Shown in pieces: positions 1 through 12,590 of a DNA stretch of 54,723 nucleotides (within the stretch, counting starts at the first letter, position 1; each line of letters opens with the position of its first letter). This DNA is from Theristus sp. LFF4_11. Taxonomy: Eukaryota; Nematoda; Chromadorea; Monhysterida; Xyalidae. The stretch covers positions 1 through 54,723 of the forward strand of contig JASANC010003978.1 in assembly GCA_030248135.1 (NCBI GenBank), in the 5' to 3' direction. The position numbers and the translations under genes are program-made. Under the pieces are notes generated by a model that saw only the letters and a program-made list of their open reading frames with translations, had not been told where the DNA came from and ran no database searches.

Positions 1-2857
1 GTCAATAGGCTAGTTCCCAATTAAAAAAAAACGGATTTTTAACTAAGAATTTCACAACGAATCATTGCTCATAGACATCCAAATCATCCATATCATCATG
101 GTTCGGGACAGGCCAGATTCCAAAATGGCTCGCTTCGTCGATTTTGCTGGACTGCGCGTGAACATTGCAACCACAGTGTCTTTGAATGCAGCAGCAATCG
201 ATGGTCGACCATCGCAAAAAATCATTTTTAAAATTTTCACTTTATCACTGCTCCAAGATATAATCCGCATTCAATGCTAATCTTACGTTCGCGTCATGTA
301 CTACAAGCCCAGACCTTTTCAAAAATACGCAGTAGTAGTTTTGTTCCAAATAAACAAGTGCGTTTTGATAAATTTTTAATGAGAATAAAAACATAATACC
401 GGCCCAATAGGATTCACAAAAAACTCTTTAAATTGAGGTCGCATCTCCCGCCTATAAACAAACAAAACGGGTTGTGATTATCAAATGCTTGAAGTGCCAG
501 TATTATCTTAATCTTCAAATTTCTGAATTCTGATCCTTTACAAATGTATGGAATGTATACGTGGAAAATATCATGCTAATCTTAATATAAATCATCAGAC
601 TTGTGCGTTTTGATGCATGCATTCAGGTTGGCTTGGCAACATGCTGAATTGCAACGGCATTCTTCGCCAACAGCCAATTCGATTGTTAACAACAATATGT
701 TCTGGTGAGGGAAATTCCTTATCATGAAACAAATAATGCAAAATAGTTACTTGGCTTTTTAGTTGGTAAACCCAAAGATCCCACAGCGTTGTTTTATAAT
801 TTTATTCAATAATTTTATATTCTTTCAAGCTTGTTTCAAGACTCAGGTTTTATTTCATACATTGTAAAAGACAGCTTATGATTTTCAACAACTGCAAGTC
901 TCAGTGCATGAAAGTTTCAATCAATAAAATTATAAAGAAATTCTCCACTTTCAATTTACAACTTCGTGTTGCACAAGCACAAGTATGGAAAGTGATGTAG
1001 GTATCACCGGAAGAACATGCAGCATTTAAGTATGTACCTATGTATGTACAATGTATTTACATGTATCCTCATGTTAAAGTCGACAATGAAAATCTCAGAG
1101 GTGCACGAACAGAAAACATCAATAATACCAATCACATTGTGGCATATGTAGAAAATCTTGCCAGGCCATCCATGCTTCCAAAATCATGCTGTCACTGACT
1201 GAGTGACTTTGTTTTAAAATCTACGTATATATTCGATATATCTTTGAAATTCATGTAGTAGACTGATTATATTTCGCTGTTTTGTTTTCGAGGTTTTTCG
1301 TTGGCCATGGTCCTCCCAAGATTCGAAAATGACACATATTGCATGACGTGTATGCATCGTGTTTCACGGTCATTATGAACGTGTGAAGTGTGTGCGTGTG
1401 TTGATTTCACGGCAGCGCATGCGTTACGTAACTCAAAATATTTTATATTCTGTGGATTTGTTTTTTTTTCGAGAACTTGCTCGAGATAAATTGATTTTTC
1501 ATGATTATACTGATAACTGATTTTTTTAGTTTTCGGCATTTTTTGTATTTTGCCCTCTGCTCCTTTGGCGTGCATTCCGCAAGGAACTTTTATTGCAAAT
1601 AGATTTCAGGTGTTCTGATGTTCTTTTTTCAGTATTTTGCGACTTCATTATATGTTTCATTTGTTAGTTTTTTGTTGTTCGACACTTGTTCATTCGATGG
1701 TTTTTAGTTGGTGACTGCTTTTTATTGCGTCTCACCCAATGTTTTCCGAAACAGAAAAAGTGCTCTGATTTAGTTTCCAGTCATCACAAAATGTTTGATT
1801 GATCCTCTAGAATGTTCAAGATTCACAAATTCAGGATAGAGGATATTGCAGTTTTTTTTCATATGAAAATCCCTCCGGTCAGGCACCGTATATACTTTTT
1901 TGATTAAAACTTGGATAACACCTCAGCTTTAAAATTTCGCAAATACTTTTTCAGCATGTGCTGCTCAAAAGTGACACAGTAATCAGAAACTTTATACCAT
2001 AAGTGCACTAGTGCAAACACACCAAACAAACAGAACTATATCATGATTTTGGTTATTTCACTTTTCTTAAATGCGAAAACGCACATTTTGAACATTATAG
2101 CAAATTTGAAGGACGCTGCTGGAACAAGCAAAAACTAAAATCGAGTGAAATAATAGCAACAAAATACAAACAATATTGGCCGAAGAACCTTAGTAATGCG
2201 TGCACTTGACACCGTTGATATATTATTGTGACGCGCAACGAAAAAATCATCAAAATCAGCAATAAATTCCTCCCGGAAACAAAATTTTGCAAATATAAAA
2301 TGTGATGACTGAAACCGATTCTGAAGAGTGGTGTACATTGTTGAAATTGCGGTTAAGTATCGAAAACTTCTGCGAAAAACAACCAGAGACAAACACCATG
2401 CCAACCTGTGACGACGAAAAAGGAAATAATAATTATGACAACTGAAATCGTCGTTATTCGCATTTCAACGCATCGAACTTCGCGTGATCAACACAGCAGC
2501 CTCGTGGGCCTGGACGCCTTTGGTGTTACTTGACATTGCACTTTTGCCGCATTTATGATACATTGGTACACCTGTTTTTTCGCCTTTGCTGAAATCGATG
2601 CAAACAAAAAGGATCACGGAGGAAGTTTATACCGAATCTCTGGCATGAGCGCACATCGGTTTACTAATTGATTGCTGGTGTCGTCTTTAAAAAGAAGTGG
2701 TGGAACTCCATATCAGTGTCCAAGCGACCAGCCATGATCGAGACAGTCAAGAACACTCTCTAGAACCATTGTTTTGATCAAATTTTGCGACAACTGGAGA
2801 ACCACTGTTTCAATCAAGTTTGGCGACAGCCCCAAAGTCCACAACGTCGCGCGCAAC
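1..2857. other. AT-rich intergenic stretch, no gene seen
   Basis: No open frame here shows the GC-rich third positions or the spliceable phases seen in the real exons of the window. Visible features are short simple-sequence patches (ATGT-rich near 1030-1065, GTGTG-rich near 1380-1400) and weak AT-rich inverted repeats near 800-930. It presumably holds the 5' flank of the PTR gene that begins at 2858. An untranslated 5' exon or trans-splice acceptor could lie in the last few hundred bases, but I cannot place one. Confidence 0.5.
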
Positions 2858-5800
2858 ATGCCCGAGTGCCAGTTCCAGCGCGTCGTCAGTCAGTATTTCT
2901 GCGACCACAGTCGACTGGTGGCGAAATGGCCGTTGCCGTTTCTGGTCGTGCCGCTGCTCGTCACGGTCGCCCTCGCGTTCGGCTTCGTCGTGCACATTGG
3001 TGAGCGGGACGTCGAGTTTTGTTGGATTTTGGAAGTTGAACTTGAATTATAATCACAGTGAAACAAACTATTCCGTGTCACTTTCGTTTTTTTCGTTGTT
3101 TTTTTACATCAGGAATGTTTCGTTTCACTAAAGCGGCATTCATGAAGTGTTTTTTCAAGCACGCGCGGCTACTAAACACTGCAATATGCGTTCGCGTTGT
3201 TTCATTAGCGCCCCTCAACAGTGAACGATAGCTCTGCGGCAGTTTCGTTGCTCGCTGGGTGGTTTTTATTAAACTTCGTGAATGCGCCTTAAAGAAAGAA
3301 ATAAACCGTTGGCGTGGAAACGGCGAAGTGTGAAATTGTTGACGGCGGTGTGAACTATGACTGTTTGCTGTAAACTGTAAGCTTGAGCTGATCTCTGCTT
3401 AGCTTTTTTTGTTTCAATGCATGGGATTTCCATGCAGAAGTGTTGTTTTCACAGAGAAGTCTGGTTTGAAGATTGGCAATGTCAACGCAAGCAAGCTACA
3501 GAATAGCACGCGCTAAGCCGCGACCACACAAAAGTTAGACACACCCAAAATAGTCCATGAGCAATTTTCAGACAACCTAAACAACACCGGCTCGAAAAGC
3601 GGCGACAAGCTGGCGTTATTCCTGCCGGATGACGTTCCAGCCGTCAGTAATCTACGCGAACTGACGGAGTTGTTTCCGCCAAAGGACGCCATTCGTGACA
3701 ACTACGACATGTTTGGCGCCACGTTCGCCTATGTCGTCATCGAGGACGTGTCTGCGAACGAGAATGTGCTCCGGAATTACCCGTTGCTCGTTGCGAACGA
3801 TTTGAACACGAGGATCAACGATATTCGCGTTGGTTTTGACGGTTTTTGTTGTTGTCATCGAAACTTTTCACTTTTCGCTATTCATCCAGTTTCAGAGTCA
3901 TATCAATGAGATGCGGATTGCTTTCAATGTGTTCTCTGAGAAAAAAAAACAATCAACAAAACATCAACAAATTGTTGATTGGCCACTGGTGACTCATAAA
4001 ACTGAAGATTATCCAAATCTCATATGCTGATGGTTTTGTTGACTTCTTTTTCAACGAGGCTGTTGTTGTTTCACTTCAATAATTCTGTCAAAGCGAACGT
4101 TTAGTTCCAGTTGATTTGGTGATCATCATCTTTGAGAAAGTGCGTGCGTGTGTGTGACGCATACAACATCAATAACGCATCATATCATGATTGACGACCT
4201 TGAGGAAAAAGGGAACTTTTGCCGCATGTACATGTTGTGTTGCAGTTGATAGTGACGGTGATTGCGTGAACAATCAAATATGGGATCATTGCACTATATT
4301 TTTTTATTACATTGCACGTTCGAGGCAACAACAAAGACCCGACGAAATTTCACTTGCTCTTCTCTTTTCTTTCTTATTTTCCGCCTAAACTGCCGATTTT
4401 CCGTATGAGTAATGGGTTTGGGTTTTGCACTAAATAAAAAAAACACTTCGGTGAGTGCGTGATTGCGTGTTGGATTGTGAATTGTGGTGTGCGAAATTTT
4501 TATCAACATTAAAACGATATCGATTTCAAAAAGACTATTACATTGATGAATTGAGTACTTTTGTCTTTTCTTTTTTTGCGGCCGCATGAAGGTGCAACTG
4601 CTTATTTGTTGTGCAGGAATCTCAAGGTTTGCAAGCGAGCGTTTTGTTCAAACGAACAACTGAAGTACATTTTTGCAGAATGAAGCAAAAAATGGCTGTG
4701 GGGATTGGTAATGTGACGATGTGTGTAGTTGCGGTGGTCGAAGAGAGAATGAAACGTTGACGATACGAGTGGGGACGATCGAAAGACAGAGTTAGAAGTT
4801 AGATGAGAAACCAGTGTGACCAATGAAACTACCGGTGAAACCCAAAACTCCAAATGAAACTCGTCATTACAAACCAGAGTGACCATCGAAACTGGTCATT
4901 AGAAATTAGAGTGACCATCGAAACTGATCATTAGAAACCCGTGTTGCCATCAAAACTAACTAAAAGTTATTCTTCAAAACACTTCCGGGTGATATGGCAC
5001 ATTCGCACCGAGAGGTGACTCTGGTAAACACTCTAAGTTTCTCGTTTCAACAACGTCCAGGTGAAACTCGACAGCTGGTACGAAGCCGGCTTCAAGCAGC
5101 TCTGCTTCATCGACCGTTCCACACAGTCGTGCGTACAGCATCCGATTCTGTTCCTGCTGAACAGCAGCGACCCGCTCGCCTCCGTCCGCTACTTCCTCAA
5201 CTATCCGAAGCAGATCATCGGCGGTCAAGAGGTCGACAACACCATGATCTTCGGCTCGGTCACGCTGAGCGCGCACGAGAATCGCACGCCGTCGCGCGGC
5301 GACCGCAACGGTCCCGTCATTACGACGAGTGTGACGCGCAAGATCGAACAGGCGAAGGCGATGCGACTCGCCTACGTGCTCCGTCAGCCGAGCTCGCCAA
5401 ACGAACGCCAAATGGTGGTCGCCTGGCAGAACGCGTTCCTCCAGTTGACGTCCTCGTTGCGCTACCCCGGCGTCAATCTCTACTACACGTCCGCAGTCAG
5501 CTGGTCGCAGGAGATCGAGCGCAACGGCGGCATGATTCTGCCGTACATGCCGTTGCTGTTCATTGTGCTCGTCGTCTTCTCCGTCTGCTCGTGTTTCACC
5601 ACTGATTGGGTCGTCAGTAAACCGTGGCTCGCCATTTGTGGCATCGTGAACGCGCTGTGCGCTGTCACGGCCACGATGGGCACGCTGGCGATCGTTGGCT
5701 ATCCGTTCCTGACGATGGTCTTCATCATGCCGTTCTTGATCATGTGTAAGTGATAAAAAGCGGTCCGAACTGGTGTTCGGTGTCCTGTGTGTCTGGGTGT

Positions 5801-8800
5801 CCTGCGCGGTGTCAGTGTTCCCAGAAATGAAAGTAATCGCCAGACCGTTGCTGCCGTGCGCCGATCTGCAATTGAAACAAGCAGTGGTTTTGTTTGGTTT
5901 TCAGCCTTTTCCATGACGTCTGTTTTGTGGCTTAAGAGGGACAAAACACCGAGTATGCTGTTGCCGCTTTTATTTCCGGAACAACCAGGAGGACAGGACA
6001 TCCAGACGGACACAGAACATCGGACAGCTTCTTTAGCCTGTTCGAAATCACGACTTCTTATAGTTGATTCACCCATTATCGACTTCATGTCTTGCAATTC
6101 ATCGTGGTTTCACGAAATTGAATTTTCCAGCGATCAGCGTCGACAACATGTTCATCATGTTGAACAGCTGGCGCGCGACGCACCCGCTGAAGACGGTCGA
6201 AGATCGAATGGGCGTCGCGATCGGCGAGACGGCCGTCTCGATCATGATCACCGCGTTGACCGACGGCCTCTCGTTCTCGGTCGGCAGCATCTCGAAGTTT
6301 CCGGCCGTTCGTACGTTCATCAGAGTCACGACGGTTTTTTTGGTGGAGTTTTTGTCAGTCAATTTACCTCTAAGAATATTCAGTTTCACGAACTCGACAG
6401 GAATCTTCTGCACGTACTGCGCGCTGGCGATTCTGTACGTGTTCCTCTACCAGATGACGTTCTTCACAGCGTGCATGGCGTTGCTCGGTCGTCGCGAGGC
6501 CGCCAATCGCCATTGTATCACGCTGCGAAAGACGCTGCCGAAGACGGAATGCGGTATGTAGTTGGCGTTTAGTGGCGTTCACAAATCCATTTGCTATTTC
6601 GGACGGAGATGCATCGAGAATACTTTTTCTGAAACGCCGAATGGAATTCGAACCCACTGCCAAGCCAGTGATTAAGACACCAGACCATCGAGGCCCGTCC
6701 TTCCTCAGCCGTTATCTCACTTTTGTTGCCCTTCAACCGCAATGAACCACGAATTCACAGTCATGCGATCCAGACCATTTCGCAAAATCGTTTCCCCTCT
6801 CCGCCATAGGCCAACGCTCGCTGGCCTATCGAATGCTCTGCGCCGGCGGCGTCCACAGTAAGACGAATCGATCGATTCCGATGAAACCATCAGAGCAGAT
6901 GATCACCGAGTTCTTCAGTGGCACCTACGCCGACATGCTGAAGGTGTGGGCGGTGAAGGCGTTCGTAATCGTCTCGTACATTCTCTACATCGGCGCCTGC
7001 TGCTACGGACTGATGCAGCTTCCAATCGGACTCGACTTGAAGGCGCTGGTGCCCGCCGATTCGTACGTGTCGCAGGAGCTCGACACGCAGACGCGCCACT
7101 TCACCGCGTACGGCGGCTACAGTTTCTGCGTGACGAAGGGCGCCGAGATCAAGTATCACGATCCGCAGGTGAGGAACGTGTTTTTGTAAGAGGTGCTGAC
7201 AACCTCGGAAAGGTTTCGGAGCCGCTTTACATTCAAGCACTCTCACTGAAAGTCATCCAACACAGCGTTCCATTTTCATCGGCAGGTCAAGCGACACGTA
7301 CTGGCGTTATACGGCAACCTGACGCGCACGGAGTTCACGGACAACGGCGACTTCTGGTTGGTCCATTTCAACCAGCTACACCAGCACCGGCTGTTCATCT
7401 CGGAGGCGGACTTCCTCAACACCGTGCAACAGTTCCTCCAGCAGCCACAGTACGCAAAATACGCGAACGACATCCATTTCGACAGTTACAGCGGCGCCAT
7501 CGACGCGTCAAAGATGCTCATTCGTATGCGTAACATCGGCTTCACGAATCACACGAGGATCGTGAAAACGCTACGTGCGATCTTCGATCATTTCGCGTTG
7601 CCCGGTTTCATATACGAGAGCAGCTTTCTGCTGGTCGATCAACAACAGTCGACCATCGAGAATGTCTGCCTGAACGTGGTGATCGCCGTGATTGTGATGA
7701 TCTTCATTGCGGTGCTGTTCATGCCGCGGTTGATTACTGCGATTTGGATTGGAGTCAGCATTTTCAGGTTGGTAAAAAGTGACATTTCGCTTTAGTTACT
7801 GTTCAGATGGACCCAATTATGGGTCAATTCTACCCACCTCTTCTTCCAGCATCAACCTGGGCGTCATCGGCGGTCTGGCGCTGTGGGACGTTCGCCTGGA
7901 CATTGTGTCCATGATAACGATTGTGATGTCCATCGGGTTCTCCGTTGATTTCGCCGCTCACATCACGTATCACTACATGATCAGCAAAGGAGGCGAGCAT
8001 CGACTGAACCGCGCGATGAAATACGTCGGTACACCCGTTTTACAGGTTGGTCGACAAGTCGACACGAACGAACGAACAAGCGGTAATTTCGGCGATGTTT
8101 TTACCAGGGATAATCCAGAAAAGCGTACAGAAAATTTAGTGCCTATTCATCCTTCGGGCGCTGCTCGAACACGCACAGATAAGATTCTAAGTTGGTAGCA
8201 CCCAGGCCTCGAGGGTGACAGCAGAAACTGATGTACCAACACTTCAACCAGTTTCATGAATGGGCAAAAGGTGGTACGGTACGATGATTGATGTGTTTAG
8301 GCAGCCGCCAGTACGGCACTCGGTGTGCTCAGCTTGGCGCCCGTCGATTCTTACATGGTTCGAACGTTTGTGAAAACCGTCATACTCGTCGTCGGACTTG
8401 GTCTCCTTCACGGCCTGCTGTATCTGCCCGTGTTCTTGTCGATTCTTGTCCCTGCCAGCCAGTACCTCGAGTCGCTCGACCTCTACAAGGAGATCGGCCA
8501 TTATCTGGCGACGAACGTACCGCGATACCTGCACCAGATCCGAAATAAAAGTGAGCGACTCGTTTTCTGTATTTCTGTCCTGCCTCCAACAGTAGACATT
8601 CCGTCCGACTCTCTCAGGAATGCAATGCTATCAAGCCGAACCGGTCGATAACAGAGCGATGAGCGAACAAATACGGGCAGAGACAATCGGCGGCTCGACG
8701 GCGCTCAGTGGACGCAATCGACTCGGTGGACTGCACGCGAGCAAGAGGTTTGCCAAATTCGGCGTTGAATGGCCACTCTGAAACGGCTTTGAGCCGTTCC

Positions 8801-10512
8801 TTCCTGCCAAAGTCTTTCACGATTATTTTTTCCAAGCATCGCTTCATTTATTATTATCGCCTTCTCTGATCCGAACAGATATCCGAAAATTTCCGCCGAA
8901 CCAGCGATGACGAATCATCGTCGTGGCGGACGCTCCACTTCTGCAGATCTGTACGATTTCCTCAAGTACAAACGAGCGCAGCAAGACGCGATGGCGAGTG
9001 CGGCCGCCAGTGGCGGCGGCCAATACTCATCGAGTCGATCGGTCAGCTCCGACGATCTCTACTCGGAGCCGATCAGTATCGCGCAGAACAGCAGCGGCGA
9101 CGGAAGCTCCGGGCCGGAGCAGGCACCGTCGTCCTCGAGGACCGGTTTGTACTGGTTTTTTTTTAAAATTCGGTCTTTTTGAAATGGTTTTCCATTTCAA
9201 GTTTCTTGACGCCGATTTCTTTTCAGGCGGCAGTGAGCTACCTCTGTTGGTCAGTTCGGGCGAGTTCCTCCGCGGCGCACGCCATCGGAGTCCGTCGCCG
9301 AACACAGCAACCGGCGTCATCGGCACCGCGACAGGAAGCCGAAGCGGCGGTCACCATCACCACATCCACGGTCCGGTCCGCTTTCCGGGCGTCAGCGTTC
9401 GCCGCAATCACCCCGTCTATCAGTCGGAGCGCGTCAACTACGCGTACGATCACCAGGACCGTCCGGACGCGACACCTCGACCACGGCGTGACCACCACGG
9501 CGGGTTCGGCAATCGTCGCGGTGACGTGCCTACGGACAATGGCAATAGTAACACGGCACGACGACGCAACGTCGTTGGCGCCAGCCGTGTGTGGCGTGCG
9601 CAGAACTACGGTCAACAGGTCGACCATCGACGGCCCGGTGGCGACGAGTCACCATCACCGATCGACCGTGATCAACAGCAACAGCAACATCGACCGAGCG
9701 ATTCCGGGAGAATCGCATTCGGTCGGCAGAGTGAACGTCGCCCACCGGCGAACCTCAACACCGACAGTCGGCATCGAGCGTCCGCACGGCAACCGGCGGA
9801 CCATTCCGGCAACAGCCGGCGGTCCGTCCGCAACGGTCGCCTCAATCAACAACACGACGGCAGTTTCGCGGCCGCGTTCGCGTCGTCGATGCATCTGGTC
9901 ACCAATGACGCCGCGCAGGCGGGCGGCTCATCGTCGCACAACAATGAACAACGATTCCCGCCGCCGCCGCAGCACACGATGCCGCCGACGTTCGCCGGAA
10001 AGGCGGCGCCGAACGGCGGCGTTCCGGCCGTCGGCGGCTTGCCGGCGCCCGGACACGTCGAGACGGTCCGAATCGCGCTCGGGCAACAGGCGAATTGGGC
10101 CGGTAGTAGTGGCCAATTGAACCATCACCACGCGACCGCGTCGGCGAGCATCCGGCAGTTGCACCGAACGATCTCGACCGACTCCGGCGTGAACGCGATC
10201 GACGAGATGAGCAGCGACGTGTTCACGGTGATTCAGCCGACCAATCACCATCACCAGCCACACGTCGCCAGCTCCGCTCATCATCATCCACTGAACGACG
10301 TCGTTCATGGCAGCAGCATGTCACGACCGCTGCACCACCACCACAACGCCAGCGCTGTGCTCAATAAGAAAGCCGGCGCGCATCAGCAACAACCGCCGCT
10401 GATGCGAACCTTCGCGAGGGACAGCCATCCGACGCGGTCGTCGCCGATAATCGAGGCGTATGAGAATGACGTCATCGAAATCGACGACGCTCCGGTTGCG
10501 ATACACATGTGA
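2858..10512 (+). CDS. Patched-related (PTR-type) RND/sterol-sensing membrane protein with a long disordered C-terminal tail
   Basis: Twelve exons join without a phase clash: 2858-2999, 3572-3828, 5061-5745, 6131-6310, 6401-6553, 6810-7168, 7286-7767, 7850-8045, 8301-8550, 8618-8747, 8879-9144, 9227-10512, giving 1461 residues. TM1 is near residues 26-47. A large extracellular loop precedes the sterol-sensing block (TMs near 292-365), which ends in SISVDNMFIML, an NPC1-like GxxxDN variant. The second half repeats the plan: TM near 519-542, a loop, a TM near 723-743, then GFSVDFAAHITYHY, the TM10 GxxxD motif typical of PTR/Patched proteins. The family is thought to move sterols or other lipids using cation gradients; in nematodes PTRs serve cuticle, moulting and secretion. 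The RND part ends near residue 901. The remaining 560 residues are low-complexity, rich in Ser, His, Gln and Arg. The start is the first in-frame ATG; an upstream in-frame stretch without ATG to 2774 leaves it uncertain. Confidence 0.88.
3130..3297. mobile_element. MITE-like palindromic element, family C, copy 1 (in PTR intron 1)
   Basis: The left end reads GCGGCATTCATGAAG and the right end carries its inverted match CTTCGTGAATGCGCC, about 165 bp apart. Near-identical ends recur at 31086-31180 and 31508-31610 with much shorter interiors. No coding capacity is seen. Confidence 0.55.
4845..4962 (+). repeat. Minisatellite, 32-bp period (PTR intron 2)
   Basis: Units containing GAGTGACCATCGAAACTG start at 4877 and 4909, and a diverged unit starts at 4941; a partial unit precedes them. 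The period is 32 bp. It lies 100 bp upstream of PTR exon 3. Confidence 0.65.
6650..6715 (-). mobile_element. tRNA-derived SINE head (PTR intron 5)
   Basis: On the minus strand an A-box-like TGGTCTGGTGTC is followed about 30 bases later by a B-box GGGTTCGAATTCC. The intervening bases do not form a normal anticodon arm and no paired acceptor stem is seen, so a functional tRNA is unlikely. The SINE body may extend toward 6570. It sits in the 256-nt intron between PTR exons 5 and 6. Confidence 0.5.
8618..10512 (+). other. Disordered cytoplasmic tail region of the PTR gene
   Basis: The last three exons encode residues 902-1461 of the PTR protein. Phases (1, 2, 1) match exactly at each junction, so this is not simply a neighbouring gene running on, although a separate gene starting at ATG 8907 cannot be excluded. 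The sequence has no membrane segment and no recognised domain. It carries His runs (HHHHIH, HHHH), a Gln run followed by His, Ser/Arg-rich stretches and a final acidic patch, YENDVIEIDDAP, before the stop. Codon third positions are strongly GC-rich, as in the rest of the gene. A tail this long is unusual for the family, where the cytoplasmic C-terminus is normally short. Confidence 0.75.
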
Positions 10513-12590
10513 TTCGAGGACGGTCGCTTTTTATTTATGTTGCTTGTTGAAAGGTTTTTATGGCGCTTTTCTCGTTCGAAGGTCGAATGTTAATAGGCAA
10601 TGTTGGCTCCCGGCGGGACCTCCACTGTGGACACTTCAAACAAGATTAGAAGGGGCATTCATAAAGCAGTATTTAGTGACGCGAAGCAAGTTTTTTCGCA
10701 ACCATTTTTAAACAACAAGGCTACCCGCTCAGCTCGGTTCACAACAGCCAAACATGCCAAAGTGCCAAAATAGCCTTTACAAAATAGTTCCAACTCGAAT
10801 ACCAATTGCCACTAATCAAAAACATACTTTCCCCCTGACAGTAAATATTGTTTTTGTTTGACATTGCCATCCAGTTGGGTTTGATTTGTTGTTACCGTTG
10901 TTTTTGATAAAACGCATCACCCAATTGATTGGACTTTACTACTAATAACTCTCCTGTTGAAACTTCATTCGTCACAAATGGAAATATGGAGAGGAAGCAG
11001 TTTCAGTTGTTTTGATGCATTCTTTCAATCACATTTCTACAACTAGAAACCGAACAAAAAACGTTACCCGTATCACCAGATGTTTTGAGAGAGATGCCCG
11101 TGTTTTCACGGAAACATGAGATCACATTTTCCGGTCTCGACCAGAATTTCCAGCTCCTGATTCGCCGGAATAAATTTGTTCTGGATCTGGATTCGATTCT
11201 GAAAAAAAGCAAGAAATCAAACGTCATGCAGCTGCAATTGAAGTCTTGTCAATATTGCAAACGTGCTGAACACAGAAACTCACGGAATAAAACAGACTGT
11301 CGAAGTTGGCATGAAACAGCTGAAGTTCGTTCACCGGGACCGGCAATTGCAGTAAACGAATCTAAAGAACCTGAGAAAATGGCAAAAAATAAGATAACAT
11401 TGCCAAATAGTCGGTATCAGACAGGCTAACAAAAAATTGAGCATATTCGTAGCACCGGATGAAAAGTGAATTGAAAAACGGAGAACAAAAGATATTCAAA
11501 AAAATTGCGCTAAAACAAATGACAATTGGACTCGGGATCGATAAGTGCGCTGGGTAATTACAAGAGAAGAATTAAGATTGAAAACATTTTGATGTTGAAT
11601 ATGCTGTAGAAACCGCATTTAAAAAACCAACTCACAAAACCGAAAGTGCAGATAACAAGGTAAAATGTTCAGAATAAAACAGTATTGCAAAAAGGATCAA
11701 CAGAGTTGTTTGTACACAACAGGCAAAGAGGAATCGCAATGGAACCTAAAGCGCAATAAATTGTAGAGAGGAAACATCTTCAATTATTTTATAAAATGTG
11801 CGCACAAGTAAAACATCAAAGGGCTTTCTATCTTTAACAGACATTTCGGATGTCATAAAAAGGCACCACTTTCAAACGTTTTGAAGAAAAAAAAACCGTG
11901 TTAAAGCGAAGAAAATGCAAACAGTTATAAAGTAGTGGGCAGTGGCTGACATTTGTTTTCCTGCGGGCATAAACGCCTGATAGCCACATTTTTTGCGAAC
12001 AAAATTGAAAGAACGGAGACTCGACTTGTAAATGAAAATGCCACGGAAAAGAAAAAAATCTCAACAGAAATACACAAAACAAAAGGAGTTTTAAAGCAAA
12101 AAACAGATTCAATATTAAATTTCCTTCAGTTGGTCATAGTCCAAGTTCAACACACAAACACAGTTTTATCATTTCAATTTCACGACAAGAGACTAACACA
12201 ACAAACTACCGAAACAACAACAACAAATAAAAACAAATATAAGATGAGATGTAGGTTTATTACAAATCAATCGAACAGAAACTCAGTAGTTTTTTAGAAA
12301 CGATTGCAGGCGATATAAAACAATGGGAGTAAAAAAGAAGAAATAACATCAAGAAAACATTATAAAAAATGGGGTTAAAAAACAATCACGACACAAAACA
12401 AACCTGCGAGTTTTCAGTGCCATCCAAAGTCTACCGTCACATCTCACCTCGATTCAACAAATCATCAATCAAATCAAACCTACCAACACGCGTCAACGAA
12501 AAATCAGGAACAAATCAATTTTCTGCATCAATATTGTTTTGTATAACCAAAGTCAAACTGCTTTCTTTCAGATTTCGTAACATATTTTTG
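10513..12590. other. Convergent intergenic region between PTR and RBM33-like genes
   Basis: Both flanking genes end here, so much of it should be 3' untranslated sequence. An AATAAA on the minus strand near 12255 could be the polyadenylation signal of the RBM33-like gene, about 330 bp past its stop. A family C half-element lies at 10648-10690. AT-rich open frames occur on both strands (for example 11085-11429) but lack the codon bias and splice structure of the true genes. Confidence 0.5.
10648..10690. mobile_element. MITE family C, partial end
   Basis: GGGGCATTCATAAAGCAGTA followed by TTTAGTGACGCGAAGC matches one end of the family C elements at 31086 and 31508. The opposite inverted end is not found nearby, so this is a solitary end or a decayed copy. 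Confidence 0.45.

Noticed and set aside
6311..6400. Reading straight through between PTR exons 4 and 5
   Set aside because: The frame is open, but removing 6311-6400 (GTACGT...GACAG) restores the family sequence FPAVR-IFCTYCALAILYVF, so it is an intron divisible by three.
11085..11429. 114-codon open frame between PTR and RBM33-like genes
   Set aside because: AT-rich codons, no acceptor or donor at its limits, and a Lys/Ser-rich composition expected from random AT-rich sequence in 3' flanks.
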